From: Gammaproteobacteria bacterium
Lineage (GTDB): Bacteria; Pseudomonadota; Gammaproteobacteria; Pseudomonadales; JADFDG01
Direction of reading: 5' to 3'
NCBI GenBank assembly: GCA_018262975.1
Contig: JADFDG010000003.1
Coordinates: 124,001-188,000 of the forward strand
Length of the DNA: 64,000 nucleotides
Below are positions 8,879 to 17,342 of this stretch, piece after piece. Every line of letters starts with the position of its first letter. Position 1 is the first letter of the stretch. Made by a program: the position numbers and the translations under genes. The notes beneath the pieces are model-generated. The model saw only the letters and a program-made list of their open reading frames with translations. It did no database searches and had not been told where the DNA came from.

Positions 8879-8959
8879 AGCCCGACTTTCCGCGCCGGTA
8901 CGCCGGTACGGGTTGCCACCTTTGTCCGGCCGCCGTGCCGGGGTGTCCAGGGGATCCGT

Positions 8960-9811
8960 GTGCGTTCACTCTACCGCAGCCTTGCCGCCGGCGCCCTCGT
9001 TGTCCTGTCGGGCAGCCTGACCACCGGCTGCGCCCTCTCGCGGGTCGGCGACAACCTGCCGTACGGCCTGCTCGACAGCGACGACCCCCAACTGGTGGGT
9101 GAGGCGCTGCCGGCCTACATGGTCACGGTCGACGGCCTGCTGGCTACCTGGCCGGACGATGCCGACCTGCTGCGCACCGCGGCCTCGCTCTCCGGGGCCT
9201 ACGCCACGCTGGAGGTCGATGACCCGGCGCGCGCGAAGAAGTACAGCGCCCGCGCCCTCGACTTCGCCCTGCGCTCCGCCTGTGCCGACAACGGGGACGC
9301 CTGCAACCTGCGGGCGGCAAGTTTCCCCGAGTTCGAGGCGGTGGTAAAGGACACGGATGATGGGGATTTGCCGATGCTTTTTGCGGTCGGCGGTGCCTGG
9401 GCCGGCTATATCCAGCAGCACAGCGACGACTGGAACGCGGTGGCCGAACTGGCCCGCGTTCAGCTGATCTTCGAGCGCATCCTCGCGCTCGATCCGGGCT
9501 TCGAGCAGGGCATGCCGCAGCTGTACCTCGGGGTCATGAACAGCCTGCTGCCCCCCTCGCTGGGCGGCAAGCCGGAGGTCGCCAGGGCCCATTTCGAGGA
9601 CGCCATCGCCCGCTCCGGGGGACGCAACCTCTACGCGAAGATGCTCTACGCCAAACAATTCGCGCGCCTGCTGTACGATCGGGAACTCCATGACCGCCTG
9701 CTCAACGAAGTACTGGCGGCCAGCCCCGGGGCGCACGGCCTGACGCTGGTCAACGTGTTTGCCCAGGAAGAAGCGCGCCGCCTGCTGGCCGGCGCCGACG
9801 ACTATTTCTAG
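8960..9811 (+). CDS. tatT: TRAP transporter TatT-type lipoprotein
   Basis: A 283-residue lipoprotein of the TatT family, first described as the partner of a TRAP substrate-binding protein in Treponema pallidum. There it forms a trimer of helical TPR-like repeats. The GTG at 8960 is chosen because it yields a compact signal peptide with lipobox TTGC (Cys24) and has AGGGGAT upstream; the frame stays open further upstream without a likely start. The mature protein is all helical and contains paired-helix repeats. It lies 50 bases ahead of the DctP-like gene, in the order T-P-Q-M. Confidence 0.8.
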   Translation: MRSLYRSLAAGALVVLSGSLTTGCALSRVGDNLPYGLLDSDDPQLVGEALPAYMVTVDGLLATWPDDADLLRTAASLSGAYATLEVDDPARAKKYSARALDFALRSACADNGDACNLRAASFPEFEAVVKDTDDGDLPMLFAVGGAWAGYIQQHSDDWNAVAELARVQLIFERILALDPGFEQGMPQLYLGVMNSLLPPSLGGKPEVARAHFEDAIARSGGRNLYAKMLYAKQFARLLYDRELHDRLLNEVLAASPGAHGLTLVNVFAQEEARRLLAGADDYF

Positions 9812-9861
9812 CCCGCGGCCGGCCGGTGAGGCCGGCGCCGTGGCACAACCGGAGTACGCGC

Positions 9862-10923
9862 ATGTCGAAGTTGCAGTCCACCCTTGCCCGCGCCGGCGTC
9901 GTGCTGGCCGGCCTGCTTGCCTGCGGCATCGCGGCCGCCGCACCGTTCACCTTCAAGATCTCCACGCTGTACCCCGATGGCACCGCCGCGGTGAACCGCA
10001 TCAAGCAGGCCGGCGCCGAGATCGAACAGAAGACCGGCGGCCAGGTGAAGTTGAAGATCTACGCCGGCGGCGTCCAGGGTGACGACGCCACCGTGCTGCG
10101 CAAGATCCGCACCGGCCAGCTGCATGGCGCCTTGACCCAGGCCGGCGCCGTGTCGCAGTTCTACAAGGACATCCAGGTCTACAACGTGCCGCTGGCCTTC
10201 CACTCCTTCGACGAAGTGGACTACGTGCGCGCGCGCATGGACGCCCCGTTGAAGGCAGAACTCGAGAAGGCCGGCTGGGTGTCGTTCGGCTTCATCGAGG
10301 GTGGCTTCGCCAACGTGATGTCCAACGCGCCGGTGGCCACCGTCGACGAGTTGCGCAGGCAGAAACTGTGGATCCCCGCCAACGACCCGGCCTCCGAGCA
10401 GGCGGCGAAGAGCTGGGGCATCGCGCCCATCGTGCTGCCCATCGGCGACGTGCTGACCTCGTTGCAGACCGGTGCGATCAATGCCATTGCCGCGCCGCCC
10501 ACCGCGGCCATCGCGCTGCAGTGGTACTCGCGGGTGAAATACCGTACCGACGTGCCACTGCTCTACACGTTTGCCCTGCTGAGCATCAATGACAAGCACT
10601 TCGCGAAACTCGACGCTGCGCAGCAGAAGGTCGTGCGCGAGGCCTTCGCGGCCGCCATGGCCGACATGGACCGTGCCAGCCGCAAGGACAACATCGCCGC
10701 CCTGGCCACCCTGGAAAAGCAGGGCATCAAGGCGGTCAAGCCGGACACCGCGCAGTTCGCCCAGTGGGAACAGCTGGCCGGCAAGGCTACCGACGAGGTG
10801 GTGGCGCGCGGTGAACTGTCGCCGGCGGCGCTGGCGCAGTTGCGCAAGCTGCTCGGCGAGGCGCGCGCGGCGGCCGGCAAGGCCGCGGCCAGGCCTGCTG
10901 CCGCTCCGGCCGCGAAGAAGTGA
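9862..10923 (+). CDS. TRAP transporter substrate-binding protein (DctP type)
   Basis: A 353-residue periplasmic binding protein with a signal peptide ending AAAA. The mature start, PFTFKISTLYPDGT, is typical of the DctP/TatP family. GGAGTA lies before the ATG at 9862. The segments TGAINAIAAPP and WYSRVKYRTDVP match the conserved ligand-binding and hinge regions. The C-terminus ends in an Ala-rich low-complexity tail. It delivers ligand to the QM membrane complex; the ligand is unknown and could be a carboxylate or a hydrophobic molecule passed through TatT. Confidence 0.88.
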   Translation: MSKLQSTLARAGVVLAGLLACGIAAAAPFTFKISTLYPDGTAAVNRIKQAGAEIEQKTGGQVKLKIYAGGVQGDDATVLRKIRTGQLHGALTQAGAVSQFYKDIQVYNVPLAFHSFDEVDYVRARMDAPLKAELEKAGWVSFGFIEGGFANVMSNAPVATVDELRRQKLWIPANDPASEQAAKSWGIAPIVLPIGDVLTSLQTGAINAIAAPPTAAIALQWYSRVKYRTDVPLLYTFALLSINDKHFAKLDAAQQKVVREAFAAAMADMDRASRKDNIAALATLEKQGIKAVKPDTAQFAQWEQLAGKATDEVVARGELSPAALAQLRKLLGEARAAAGKAAARPAAAPAAKK

Positions 10924-10930
10924 CCGCCCG

Positions 10931-11440
10931 ATGACTGCAACGGGTCCTTTCGCGCGCCTGTGGCGTGCCCTGCACGTCATCGAGGACGCCGCGCTGGTCT
11001 CGTTGCTGCTGGTGATGATCCTGCTGGCGGTGGCGCAGATCTTCCTGCGCAACGTCGCCGACCAGTCGCTGGTGTGGGCCGATCCCTTCCTGCGCGTGGC
11101 GGTGCTGTGGATCGGCATGCTCGGTGCCACCATCGCCGCCCGCGAGAACTCCCACATCGCCATCGACATTGCCACGCGCTACCTGCCGGAGAAGCTGGCG
11201 CGTGCCTCCGGCGTGGTGCTGGCGCTGTTCACCGCCGGTGTCTGTGCGGTGGTGGCCTGGTACGCCTGGCTGTTCGTGCGTGACGAGCAGGGCTACGGCA
11301 CGGTGGCCTTTGCCGCGGTGCCGGCCTGGCTGTGCGAGGCGATCATGCCGGTGGCGTTCGCGCTGATTGCGCTGCGTTACGTGCTGATTGCCGTCGGCGT
11401 GGCCACCGGTCGCCGCCCGGTGCGCAAGGAGGGCGTGTGA
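10931..11440 (+). CDS. TRAP transporter small permease (DctQ type)
   Basis: A 169-residue inner-membrane protein with four predicted helices, at about residues 19-39, 57-73, 94-115 and 137-156. The segment ENSHIAIDI in the second-third loop is a hallmark of DctQ subunits. It pairs with the large permease to form the sodium-driven TRAP membrane complex. It starts seven bases after the binding-protein stop and overlaps the large permease gene by four bases (GTGA). Confidence 0.9.
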   Translation: MTATGPFARLWRALHVIEDAALVSLLLVMILLAVAQIFLRNVADQSLVWADPFLRVAVLWIGMLGATIAARENSHIAIDIATRYLPEKLARASGVVLALFTAGVCAVVAWYAWLFVRDEQGYGTVAFAAVPAWLCEAIMPVAFALIALRYVLIAVGVATGRRPVRKEGV

Positions 11441-12714
11441 ACGCCGTCCTCACCGCCGCGATCGTTGTCTTCGCGCTCATCGGTGCCCCGCTGTTCGCGG
11501 TGATCGCCGCCGGCACCATGCTTGGCTTCAACAGCACCGGCGTCGACCTGCAGACGGTGGCCATCGAGCTGTACCGTCTGACCGACACCTCCGTGCTGCT
11601 GGCGCTGCCGCTGTTCACCTTTGCCGGCTACCTGCTGTCGGAGAGCAACACCTCGCACCGCCTGGTGCGCGTAACCCAGGCGTTCATGGGCTGGATGCCC
11701 GGCGGGCTGGCGCTGGTGGCGCTGCTCACCTGTGCGCTGTTCACCGCGTTCACCGGCGCCTCGGGCGTCACCATCGTGGCCATCGGCGCCATGCTGCTGC
11801 CGGCCTTGCGCGAGGCGGGTTACCAGGAGCGCTTCTCGCTCGGGCTGGTGACCACCTCCGGATCGCTGGGCCTGCTGCTGCCGCCGGCACTGCCGCTCAT
11901 CATCTTCGGCGTGGTGGCGCAGCAGATGGGCATCGAGGGCGTCACCCTCGAGGCGCTGTTCGTCGCCGGTATCCTGCCGGCACTGCTGATGGTCCTGGCG
12001 CTGTGGGGCTGGAGCCTGTGGGCCAACCGCGCGCAGCAGATTCCCCTGCAGCGATTCAACTGGCAGGAAGCGAAGGCGGCCTTGTGGGAGGCGAAGTGGG
12101 AGCTGCCGCTGCCGCTGGTCATCCTCGGCGGCATCTACAGCGGCACCTTCGTGATCTCCGAGGCCGCGGCGGTCACTGCCCTCTACGCGCTGATCGTCGA
12201 GGTGTTCGTCTACCGCGAGATCCCGCTGCGCAAGTTGCCGGAAATCATGCGTGACGCCATGGTGATGGTGGGCGGCGTGCTCATCATCATGGGCATGGCC
12301 ATGGCCTTCACCAACTTCCTGGTGGATGCCGAGGTGCCGGCGCAGCTGTTCGACTTCATCCGCGCGCACATCGACAGCAAGATCACCTTCCTGCTGCTGC
12401 TGAACGTGCTGTTGTTGCTGCTCGGCTGCATGCTCGACATCTTCGCGGCGCTGATCATCATGATCCCGCTGCTGCTGCCGGTGGCGCTCGGCTACGGCAT
12501 CGACCCGGTGCACCTCGGGATCATCTTCCTGGCCAACATGCAGATCGGCTACTTCACGCCGCCGGTGGGGATGAACCTGTTCATCGCCTCCATCCGCTTC
12601 CGCAAGCCGATCGCCGAGCTGTGGGCGGCGTCCATGCCGTTCTTCCTGGTGTTGCTGGCGGCGGTACTGGTGATCACCTACGTGCCGTGGCTGAGCCTGG
12701 TGTTCGTCAGGTAG
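11437..12714 (+). CDS. TRAP transporter large permease (DctM type)
   Basis: A 425-residue membrane protein with about 12 hydrophobic segments, the transport subunit of the TRAP system. The GTG start at 11437 overlaps the stop of the small permease by four bases; this and the protein start VNAVLTAAIVVF decide the start. The motifs SGSLGLLLPPALPLIIFG and QIGYFTPPVGMNLF are the paired hairpin regions of DctM. It is the last gene of the four-gene operon. Confidence 0.92.
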   Translation: MNAVLTAAIVVFALIGAPLFAVIAAGTMLGFNSTGVDLQTVAIELYRLTDTSVLLALPLFTFAGYLLSESNTSHRLVRVTQAFMGWMPGGLALVALLTCALFTAFTGASGVTIVAIGAMLLPALREAGYQERFSLGLVTTSGSLGLLLPPALPLIIFGVVAQQMGIEGVTLEALFVAGILPALLMVLALWGWSLWANRAQQIPLQRFNWQEAKAALWEAKWELPLPLVILGGIYSGTFVISEAAAVTALYALIVEVFVYREIPLRKLPEIMRDAMVMVGGVLIIMGMAMAFTNFLVDAEVPAQLFDFIRAHIDSKITFLLLLNVLLLLLGCMLDIFAALIIMIPLLLPVALGYGIDPVHLGIIFLANMQIGYFTPPVGMNLFIASIRFRKPIAELWAASMPFFLVLLAAVLVITYVPWLSLVFVR

Positions 12715-12730
12715 GTGCCGGCCAGGGGCA

Positions 12731-13405
12731 TCACAGCAGGTCGCGGGTGTGCGCCAGCAGGTCGGGTTCCTCGTCGCCCAACTGGCGCAGTGCGGCGCTG
12801 AGTGCGGCGTCCGCCTTCACCGGGCCGATGTATTCGCACAGTCCCACGTACGCCAGGTTCACCAGCCGTTGCAGATCCTGCGGGTCGGCGCTGTCCAGCA
12901 CCAGCCGGGTCTGGTCGTTCATCCAGTTGCGCACGGCGTCGCGGGTTGCTGCCGGCAGCTTGCTGCGGTCCACGCTCTCCAGGATGAACAGGCGCATGCG
13001 CAGGCGCGTGTCGTTGTCCATGTTGCGCAACAACCGCGCCAGCAGGCTGGCGCAGGCTGCCACGCGCGGGTCGCGGCTGACCGCGGCATTGCTGGCGGTC
13101 TTGCCACGTTTCATGCGGTAGACCAGCAGCTGTTCGCGCGGGTCCGGTAGCAATGTGTGCGGTGGCGCGGCCATCGCCTTCACAAGGCTCTGCAGGATGC
13201 GCGAGCGCTTGCCGCGCATCTCCGGGGTCACCAGGATATCGGACAGGAAACGGTGGCCGGAAAAGGTCGCCTCGGCGGCGTGCGCATCCTCCCAGTGCAC
13301 CAGTGATTCCCACAGTTCGTCGCCCGACAGGTGCTCGATCAGGGCGGTGTAAACGGCACGGCGGCGGTTCTCGAGTGATGGCGTCATGCGCAGGACCTGG
13401 CTCAT
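12731..13405 (-). CDS. hypothetical protein co-transcribed with amtB
   Basis: A 224-residue soluble, mostly helical protein without signal peptide or membrane helix. I do not recognise its family. It starts only eight bases after the amtB stop, with GAGGA as ribosome binding site. It therefore occupies the position where a P-II regulator (glnK) gene often lies next to amtB, but shows none of the GlnK features such as the T-loop tyrosine motif. The sequence is rich in Arg, Leu and Asp. Confidence 0.7.
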   Translation of the reverse strand: MSQVLRMTPSLENRRRAVYTALIEHLSGDELWESLVHWEDAHAAEATFSGHRFLSDILVTPEMRGKRSRILQSLVKAMAAPPHTLLPDPREQLLVYRMKRGKTASNAAVSRDPRVAACASLLARLLRNMDNDTRLRMRLFILESVDRSKLPAATRDAVRNWMNDQTRLVLDSADPQDLQRLVNLAYVGLCEYIGPVKADAALSAALRQLGDEEPDLLAHTRDLL

Positions 13406-13413
13406 GGATTTCC

Positions 13414-14748
13414 TCAGCGGTTGATGCGGTTCAGCGTGTCGCTGTCATAGGCGTTCTGGCGGGCGAATTCCGGGTAGCCGATCTCGGCGTGCTCGGTGAT
13501 GTCCAGGCCGCGCTGTTCGTGCAGGGGGTCGGCGCGCAGTCCGAAGAAGGCGGCAATCAGGATGTACATGAGCAGCGCGCTCAGGAATGCCCACAGGAAG
13601 CAGGCGACGATGCCGGTGACCTGCACCATCACCCGGTAGGTGTTGAACGGGTCCTCGGCGAAGAACAACCCGGCGGCCAGCGTGCCCCAGGCGCCGGCAA
13701 AGCCGTGCACGGCCACCGCGCCGACCACGTCGTCGAGGCGGAATGCGTCGAGCAGTTTCATGCCGAGGATGGCGATGAAGCCGCCGATCGCGCCGGTGAG
13801 GATGGCGTAGTCGGGCGTGGTGGTGGCGCAGCCGGCGGTGATGGCCACCAGTCCACCCAGCACGCCGTTGATGATGCCGGTGAGCAGCATCGGCTGGCCA
13901 CTCAGGCGCAGTGCCAGCAGCGCGCCGAGCGCGCCGGCGCAGGCGGCCAGCTGCGTGTTCAGGTTGATCAGGCCGATGTTCACGTTGGCCTGCGCGGTGG
14001 AGCCGCCGTTGAAACCGAACCAGCCGAACCACAGGATGAAGCCGCCCAGCGTCACCAGGTTGAGGTTGTGGCCGGGCAGCGCGTGCGGCTTTTCGTTGCG
14101 CGGGAAGCGGCCGAGGCGCGGACCGACCACCAGGATGCCGGCCAGCGCGCACCAGGCGCCGACGCTGTGCACCACCGTTGAACCGGCGAAATCGATGAAG
14201 CCGAGCTCGGCGAGCCAGCCCTTGCCGCCGTGGAAACCGCCCCACACCCAGCTGCCCGATACCGGGTAGATCACCGCGGTGATGATCGCTGCCCCCAGCA
14301 GGTAGCCGCCGAAGCGCGTGCGCTCGGCCATCGCGCCACTGGCAATGGTGGCTGCGGTGGCGGCGAACATCATCTGGAACAGCAGGAAGCTGTAGCCCCA
14401 GGCTTCCATCTGTACCGGCATGAAATGCGAGGTGCCGAACAGGCCGCCTTCGTTCAGTCCGAACATCAGGCCGTAACCGACGCACCAGAACAGCAGCGAG
14501 CCCACGCAGCAGTCCATCAGGTTCTTCATCAGCACGTTCACCGCGTTCTTCGAGCGCGACATGCCGCTTTCCAGGAAGGCGAAGCCGGCCTGCATCAGGA
14601 AGACCAGCGCGGCGGCGATCATCAGCCAGGTGGTGTCGGCGCTGGCCTGGGTCGCATAGGTGATGCCGGCGGCTTCGTCCGCGACGGCGACGCCGGGAAA
14701 CAACAGGGGCACGGCCATGGAGGCCGCGGCGGAGAGGAGTCGATGCAT
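13414..14748 (-). CDS. amtB: ammonium transporter
   Basis: A 444-residue AmtB-type ammonium channel with a cleavable signal peptide (ending AVADEA) and eleven predicted helices. The twin-His pore residues lie in the segments GSTVVHSVGAWCALAG and VAVHGFAGAWGTL. The motif PHALPGHNLNLVTLGG is the usual cytoplasmic loop signature. The cytoplasmic C-terminal tail keeps the conserved glycine-containing part (GLDITEHAEIGYPEF) that contacts P-II proteins in relatives. A near-perfect sigma-54 promoter lies upstream, so nitrogen control is expected. Confidence 0.95.
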   Translation of the reverse strand: MHRLLSAAASMAVPLLFPGVAVADEAAGITYATQASADTTWLMIAAALVFLMQAGFAFLESGMSRSKNAVNVLMKNLMDCCVGSLLFWCVGYGLMFGLNEGGLFGTSHFMPVQMEAWGYSFLLFQMMFAATAATIASGAMAERTRFGGYLLGAAIITAVIYPVSGSWVWGGFHGGKGWLAELGFIDFAGSTVVHSVGAWCALAGILVVGPRLGRFPRNEKPHALPGHNLNLVTLGGFILWFGWFGFNGGSTAQANVNIGLINLNTQLAACAGALGALLALRLSGQPMLLTGIINGVLGGLVAITAGCATTTPDYAILTGAIGGFIAILGMKLLDAFRLDDVVGAVAVHGFAGAWGTLAAGLFFAEDPFNTYRVMVQVTGIVACFLWAFLSALLMYILIAAFFGLRADPLHEQRGLDITEHAEIGYPEFARQNAYDSDTLNRINR

Positions 14749-14803
14749 GGCAGGCGTTCCGGTGTGTCGATGCGCCTCCCTGCGCCGTGGTCCACCGGAG
14801 GAA

Positions 14804-14821
14804 TAGCAAGTGCCGTGCCAG
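14804..14821 (-). promoter_or_regulatory. sigma-54 (RpoN) promoter of amtB
   Basis: Reading the minus strand, the site is CTGGCACGGCACTTGCTA. It has the -24 element TGGCAC, a five-base spacer and the -12 element TTGC, a full match to the RpoN consensus. The predicted start of transcription is near 14794, about 46 bases ahead of the amtB start codon. RpoN control of ammonium transporters is well established. Confidence 0.85.
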
Positions 14822-14900
14822 CACGTGCGGTGCGGTCTGCAGCCGCGAAACCCGCTCTTGCGTGACGCGCGCTGGTGCGCGGGATGCGGTGCGCGTCGGG

Positions 14901-14925
14901 CCGGCGCACCGGTGCGGTGCGCCGG
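14901..14925. promoter_or_regulatory. NtrC-like enhancer site within a perfect hairpin
   Basis: A perfect 10-base-pair inverted repeat (CCGGCGCACC and GGTGCGCCGG around a GGTGC loop) begins one base after the stop of the Kef-type gene. Positions 14906-14920 contain GCACC-N5-GGTGC, the core of the NtrC binding site, centred about 119 bases upstream of the predicted amtB start point. The element may be an NtrC enhancer, a transcription-stopping hairpin for the antiporter gene, or both. No T tract follows. Confidence 0.6.
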
Positions 14926-16914
14926 TCAGCCGCCCAGCAGGCGATCTTCTGCGGCGGCGATGGCCTGCTCGTTGCCGGCGAGGATGACGATGTCGCCGGC
15001 GGCGAGGATCCAGCCGGACAGCGGCGCCTGCCGGGTGGCGTCATCGCGACGGATGGCGCGCACCTGTGCATCGCCGAGTTCGAGGCTGGCGGCATCGCGA
15101 CCGATGCACGCGGCGCGCGCCGGCAGCACCACCGCGTGCAGCAACTCGCTGGCGGCGCCGTCGCGCTGCAGGCGGTCGTAGGTGCCGTCGAAATAGCCGT
15201 GCAGCAACTGGTAGCGCTGGCGGCGTGCCTGCTCGAGCAACACCTGGACGTCGCGCGGTGCGGCGCCCAGCAGCGCGAAGACGTGCGATACCAGCATCAG
15301 CCCGGCTTCCAGCGTTTCCGGCACCACCTCGGTGGCGCCGGCGGCCTGCAACTCGGCCAGCCCGTGGTCGTCGCGGGTGCGCACCAGGATCGGTACGTCC
15401 GGGCACAACTCGCGGGCCTCGGCGATGATGCGCAGCGCGCTGGGCAGGTGGTCGAAGCTGACGATCAGCAGCGCGGTGCGGTCGATGCCGGCGGCATGCA
15501 GGATGTCGCGGCGCACCGGGTCACCGAAGAACACGTTGTCGCCGGCGGCAGTGGCCTCGCGCACCCGCACGACGTCGGTGTCGAGGGCAATGAACGGCAC
15601 TTGCTGCAGGCGCAGGAAGCGGGCGATGGTCTGCCCGACGCGGCCGTAGCCGAGGATTACCACGTGGCGCTCCAGCCCGGCAGTGGCCGCGCTGATGTGG
15701 CCGGCTTCCACCACGTCCGCGGCCGTGGCCCGGTGGCCGGGCAGGCGAGGCAGCAGCCAGCGGGTGATGGCCTCGCTGTTGTTGAGCAGCAAGGGCGTGA
15801 GCGCCATGCTCACCACCGTCACCGCGATCATGAACGAGGCGACGTCGGCCGGTACCACTTTTTCGCGCGCGGCCAGTGCCATCAGCGCGAAGAAGAATTC
15901 GCCGCCCTGGGCCAGCGCCAGGCCGGTCTTGATCGCCGTCTCGCGCGTCTCGCGCAGGGCGCGCGTCATCACCGCCACCAGCACGCCCTTCACCAGCAGC
16001 AGTCCGATGCCGAGCAGGATGATGCGCGCCCAGTATTCGCGCAGCATCGCCAGGTCGAGCATCATGCCCACGCTGATGAAGAACAGGCCCAGCAGCAGGT
16101 CGCGGAAGGGCCGGATGTCGGCCTCGATCTGGTGGCGGAAGCGGCTTTCTCCCAGCACCATGCCGGCCAGGAAGGCGCCCAGCGCCATGCTGAGTCCCGC
16201 CAGCTGGGTGATCCACGCCGCGAACAGCGCCACCAGCAGCGCGGTGAGCATCAGGAGTTCCTGCGAGCGCGTGCCGGCGGTTTCCTCGAACAGGCGCGGC
16301 AGGATCCAGCGTCCCGCGGCCAGCATGCCGATGAACAGCAGCGTGCCGCGCAGCAGCGGGTCGGCGACGCTGGCGACGAGCCCGGTGCTGCCGGCGCCGG
16401 CCAGTACCGGCAGCAGGATCAGCAGGAATACCGCGGCGATGTCCTGGAACAGCAGGATGCCGATGCTCACCTGCCCGTGGCGGGTGTGCAGCTGGCCGCT
16501 GCTGACCAGTTCGCGGGATACGATGGCGGTGGACGACAACGCGAGGCCACCGGCCACCGCGACGCTGGCGGCGACACCCAGGCCCCACGCCCACAGTGCC
16601 AGGAAGAACACGGCGCCGCACAGCAGCACCTGCATTGAGCCGATGCCGAACACGGTGCCGCGCAAGGCCACCAGGCGTGGCAGCGAGAACTCCAGGCCGA
16701 GCGTGAACAGCAGGAACACCACGCCGAATTCGGCGAGGGTGTGCACGCTGTCCGGCGAATGGACGATGGCGAACCCGCCGGGGCCGGCCGCCATGCCGAT
16801 CGCCATGAAGGCAAGCAGCGACGGCGCGTGCAGGCGGTGCAGCAGGACGATCAGGCCGACCGATGCCCCGAGCAGGAGCAGCAGGTCGGTGAAGTGGCTG
16901 GTATGCGAGGTCAC
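14926..16914 (-). CDS. Kef-type monovalent cation:proton antiporter (CPA2) with RCK domain
   Basis: A 662-residue membrane antiporter. The first 380 residues hold about 12 helices of the CPA2 sodium/proton exchanger fold, including LALSSTAIV and ALSMALGAFLAGMVLGES-like segments. From about residue 415 a TrkA-N/RCK nucleotide-binding domain follows (VVILGYGRVGQTIARFL, with GxGxxG), then a TrkA-C domain at the end. The layout matches KefB/KefC/YbaL, which are glutathione- or nucleotide-gated potassium efflux systems. The GTG start at 16914 is fixed by a four-base overlap (GTGA) with the upstream coiled-coil gene. Confidence 0.88.
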   Translation of the reverse strand: MTSHTSHFTDLLLLLGASVGLIVLLHRLHAPSLLAFMAIGMAAGPGGFAIVHSPDSVHTLAEFGVVFLLFTLGLEFSLPRLVALRGTVFGIGSMQVLLCGAVFFLALWAWGLGVAASVAVAGGLALSSTAIVSRELVSSGQLHTRHGQVSIGILLFQDIAAVFLLILLPVLAGAGSTGLVASVADPLLRGTLLFIGMLAAGRWILPRLFEETAGTRSQELLMLTALLVALFAAWITQLAGLSMALGAFLAGMVLGESRFRHQIEADIRPFRDLLLGLFFISVGMMLDLAMLREYWARIILLGIGLLLVKGVLVAVMTRALRETRETAIKTGLALAQGGEFFFALMALAAREKVVPADVASFMIAVTVVSMALTPLLLNNSEAITRWLLPRLPGHRATAADVVEAGHISAATAGLERHVVILGYGRVGQTIARFLRLQQVPFIALDTDVVRVREATAAGDNVFFGDPVRRDILHAAGIDRTALLIVSFDHLPSALRIIAEARELCPDVPILVRTRDDHGLAELQAAGATEVVPETLEAGLMLVSHVFALLGAAPRDVQVLLEQARRQRYQLLHGYFDGTYDRLQRDGAASELLHAVVLPARAACIGRDAASLELGDAQVRAIRRDDATRQAPLSGWILAAGDIVILAGNEQAIAAAEDRLLGG

Positions 16915-17180
16915 TTGCCCGACTTGAGCTTCTTGATCTCTTCCTGCAACTGCTTCAGGTAGGCGTCCTTCTCGGCGGTGAGCTTCTGGCTGGTCTCCAG
17001 TTGCTTCGTGAGCAGTGCCTCGCGCTCCTTCAGCTCCTTCTGCTCGCGCGCAAGACGATCCTTCTCCTCGGCGATGAGCGCCTTGCGGTCCGCATTGGCC
17101 TTGCCTTTCGCATCGGCGGCGTGGACGGGGGCGGCGGCGAGGATGGCGGTGCTGAGCAGGGCGATGATGACGTGCTTCAT
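16911..17180 (-). CDS. small secreted coiled-coil protein coupled to Kef-type antiporter
   Basis: An 89-residue protein with a signal peptide of 22 residues ending VHAA. The remaining 67 residues are a highly charged, Glu/Lys-rich coiled coil with heptad-like spacing (KEREALLTKQLETSQKLTAE). No family is recognised. Its stop overlaps the start of the antiporter gene by four bases, so both proteins should be made together. A periplasmic accessory or oligomerisation role is possible but unproven. Confidence 0.65.
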   Translation of the reverse strand: MKHVIIALLSTAILAAAPVHAADAKGKANADRKALIAEEKDRLAREQKELKEREALLTKQLETSQKLTAEKDAYLKQLQEEIKKLKSGK

Positions 17181-17342
17181 GCTGGCGTACCTGGACTGTG
17201 CAGGGGAAAGTGCCCGCCACGCGGCGGCGCGGGAAAGGCCCGGGGTCTGTGGCCCCTTGGCCGCGCGGCGCGCGGCCTGGCCGGGGCCGATGTTACCATG
17301 CCGGCATGACCCCGGAATCCGTGCCGGGACGCGAGGATACAG

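Noticed and set aside
8837-8959. Longer start for the TatT-type lipoprotein
   Set aside because: Upstream residues overlap the predicted promoter and would bury the signal peptide; the GTG at 8960 has a proper ribosome binding site.
14875-16638. Long plus-strand open frame opposite the Kef-type gene
   Set aside because: It mirrors the real gene on the other strand, has Gln/His/Arg-rich composition typical of GC-rich antisense frames, and shows no domain.
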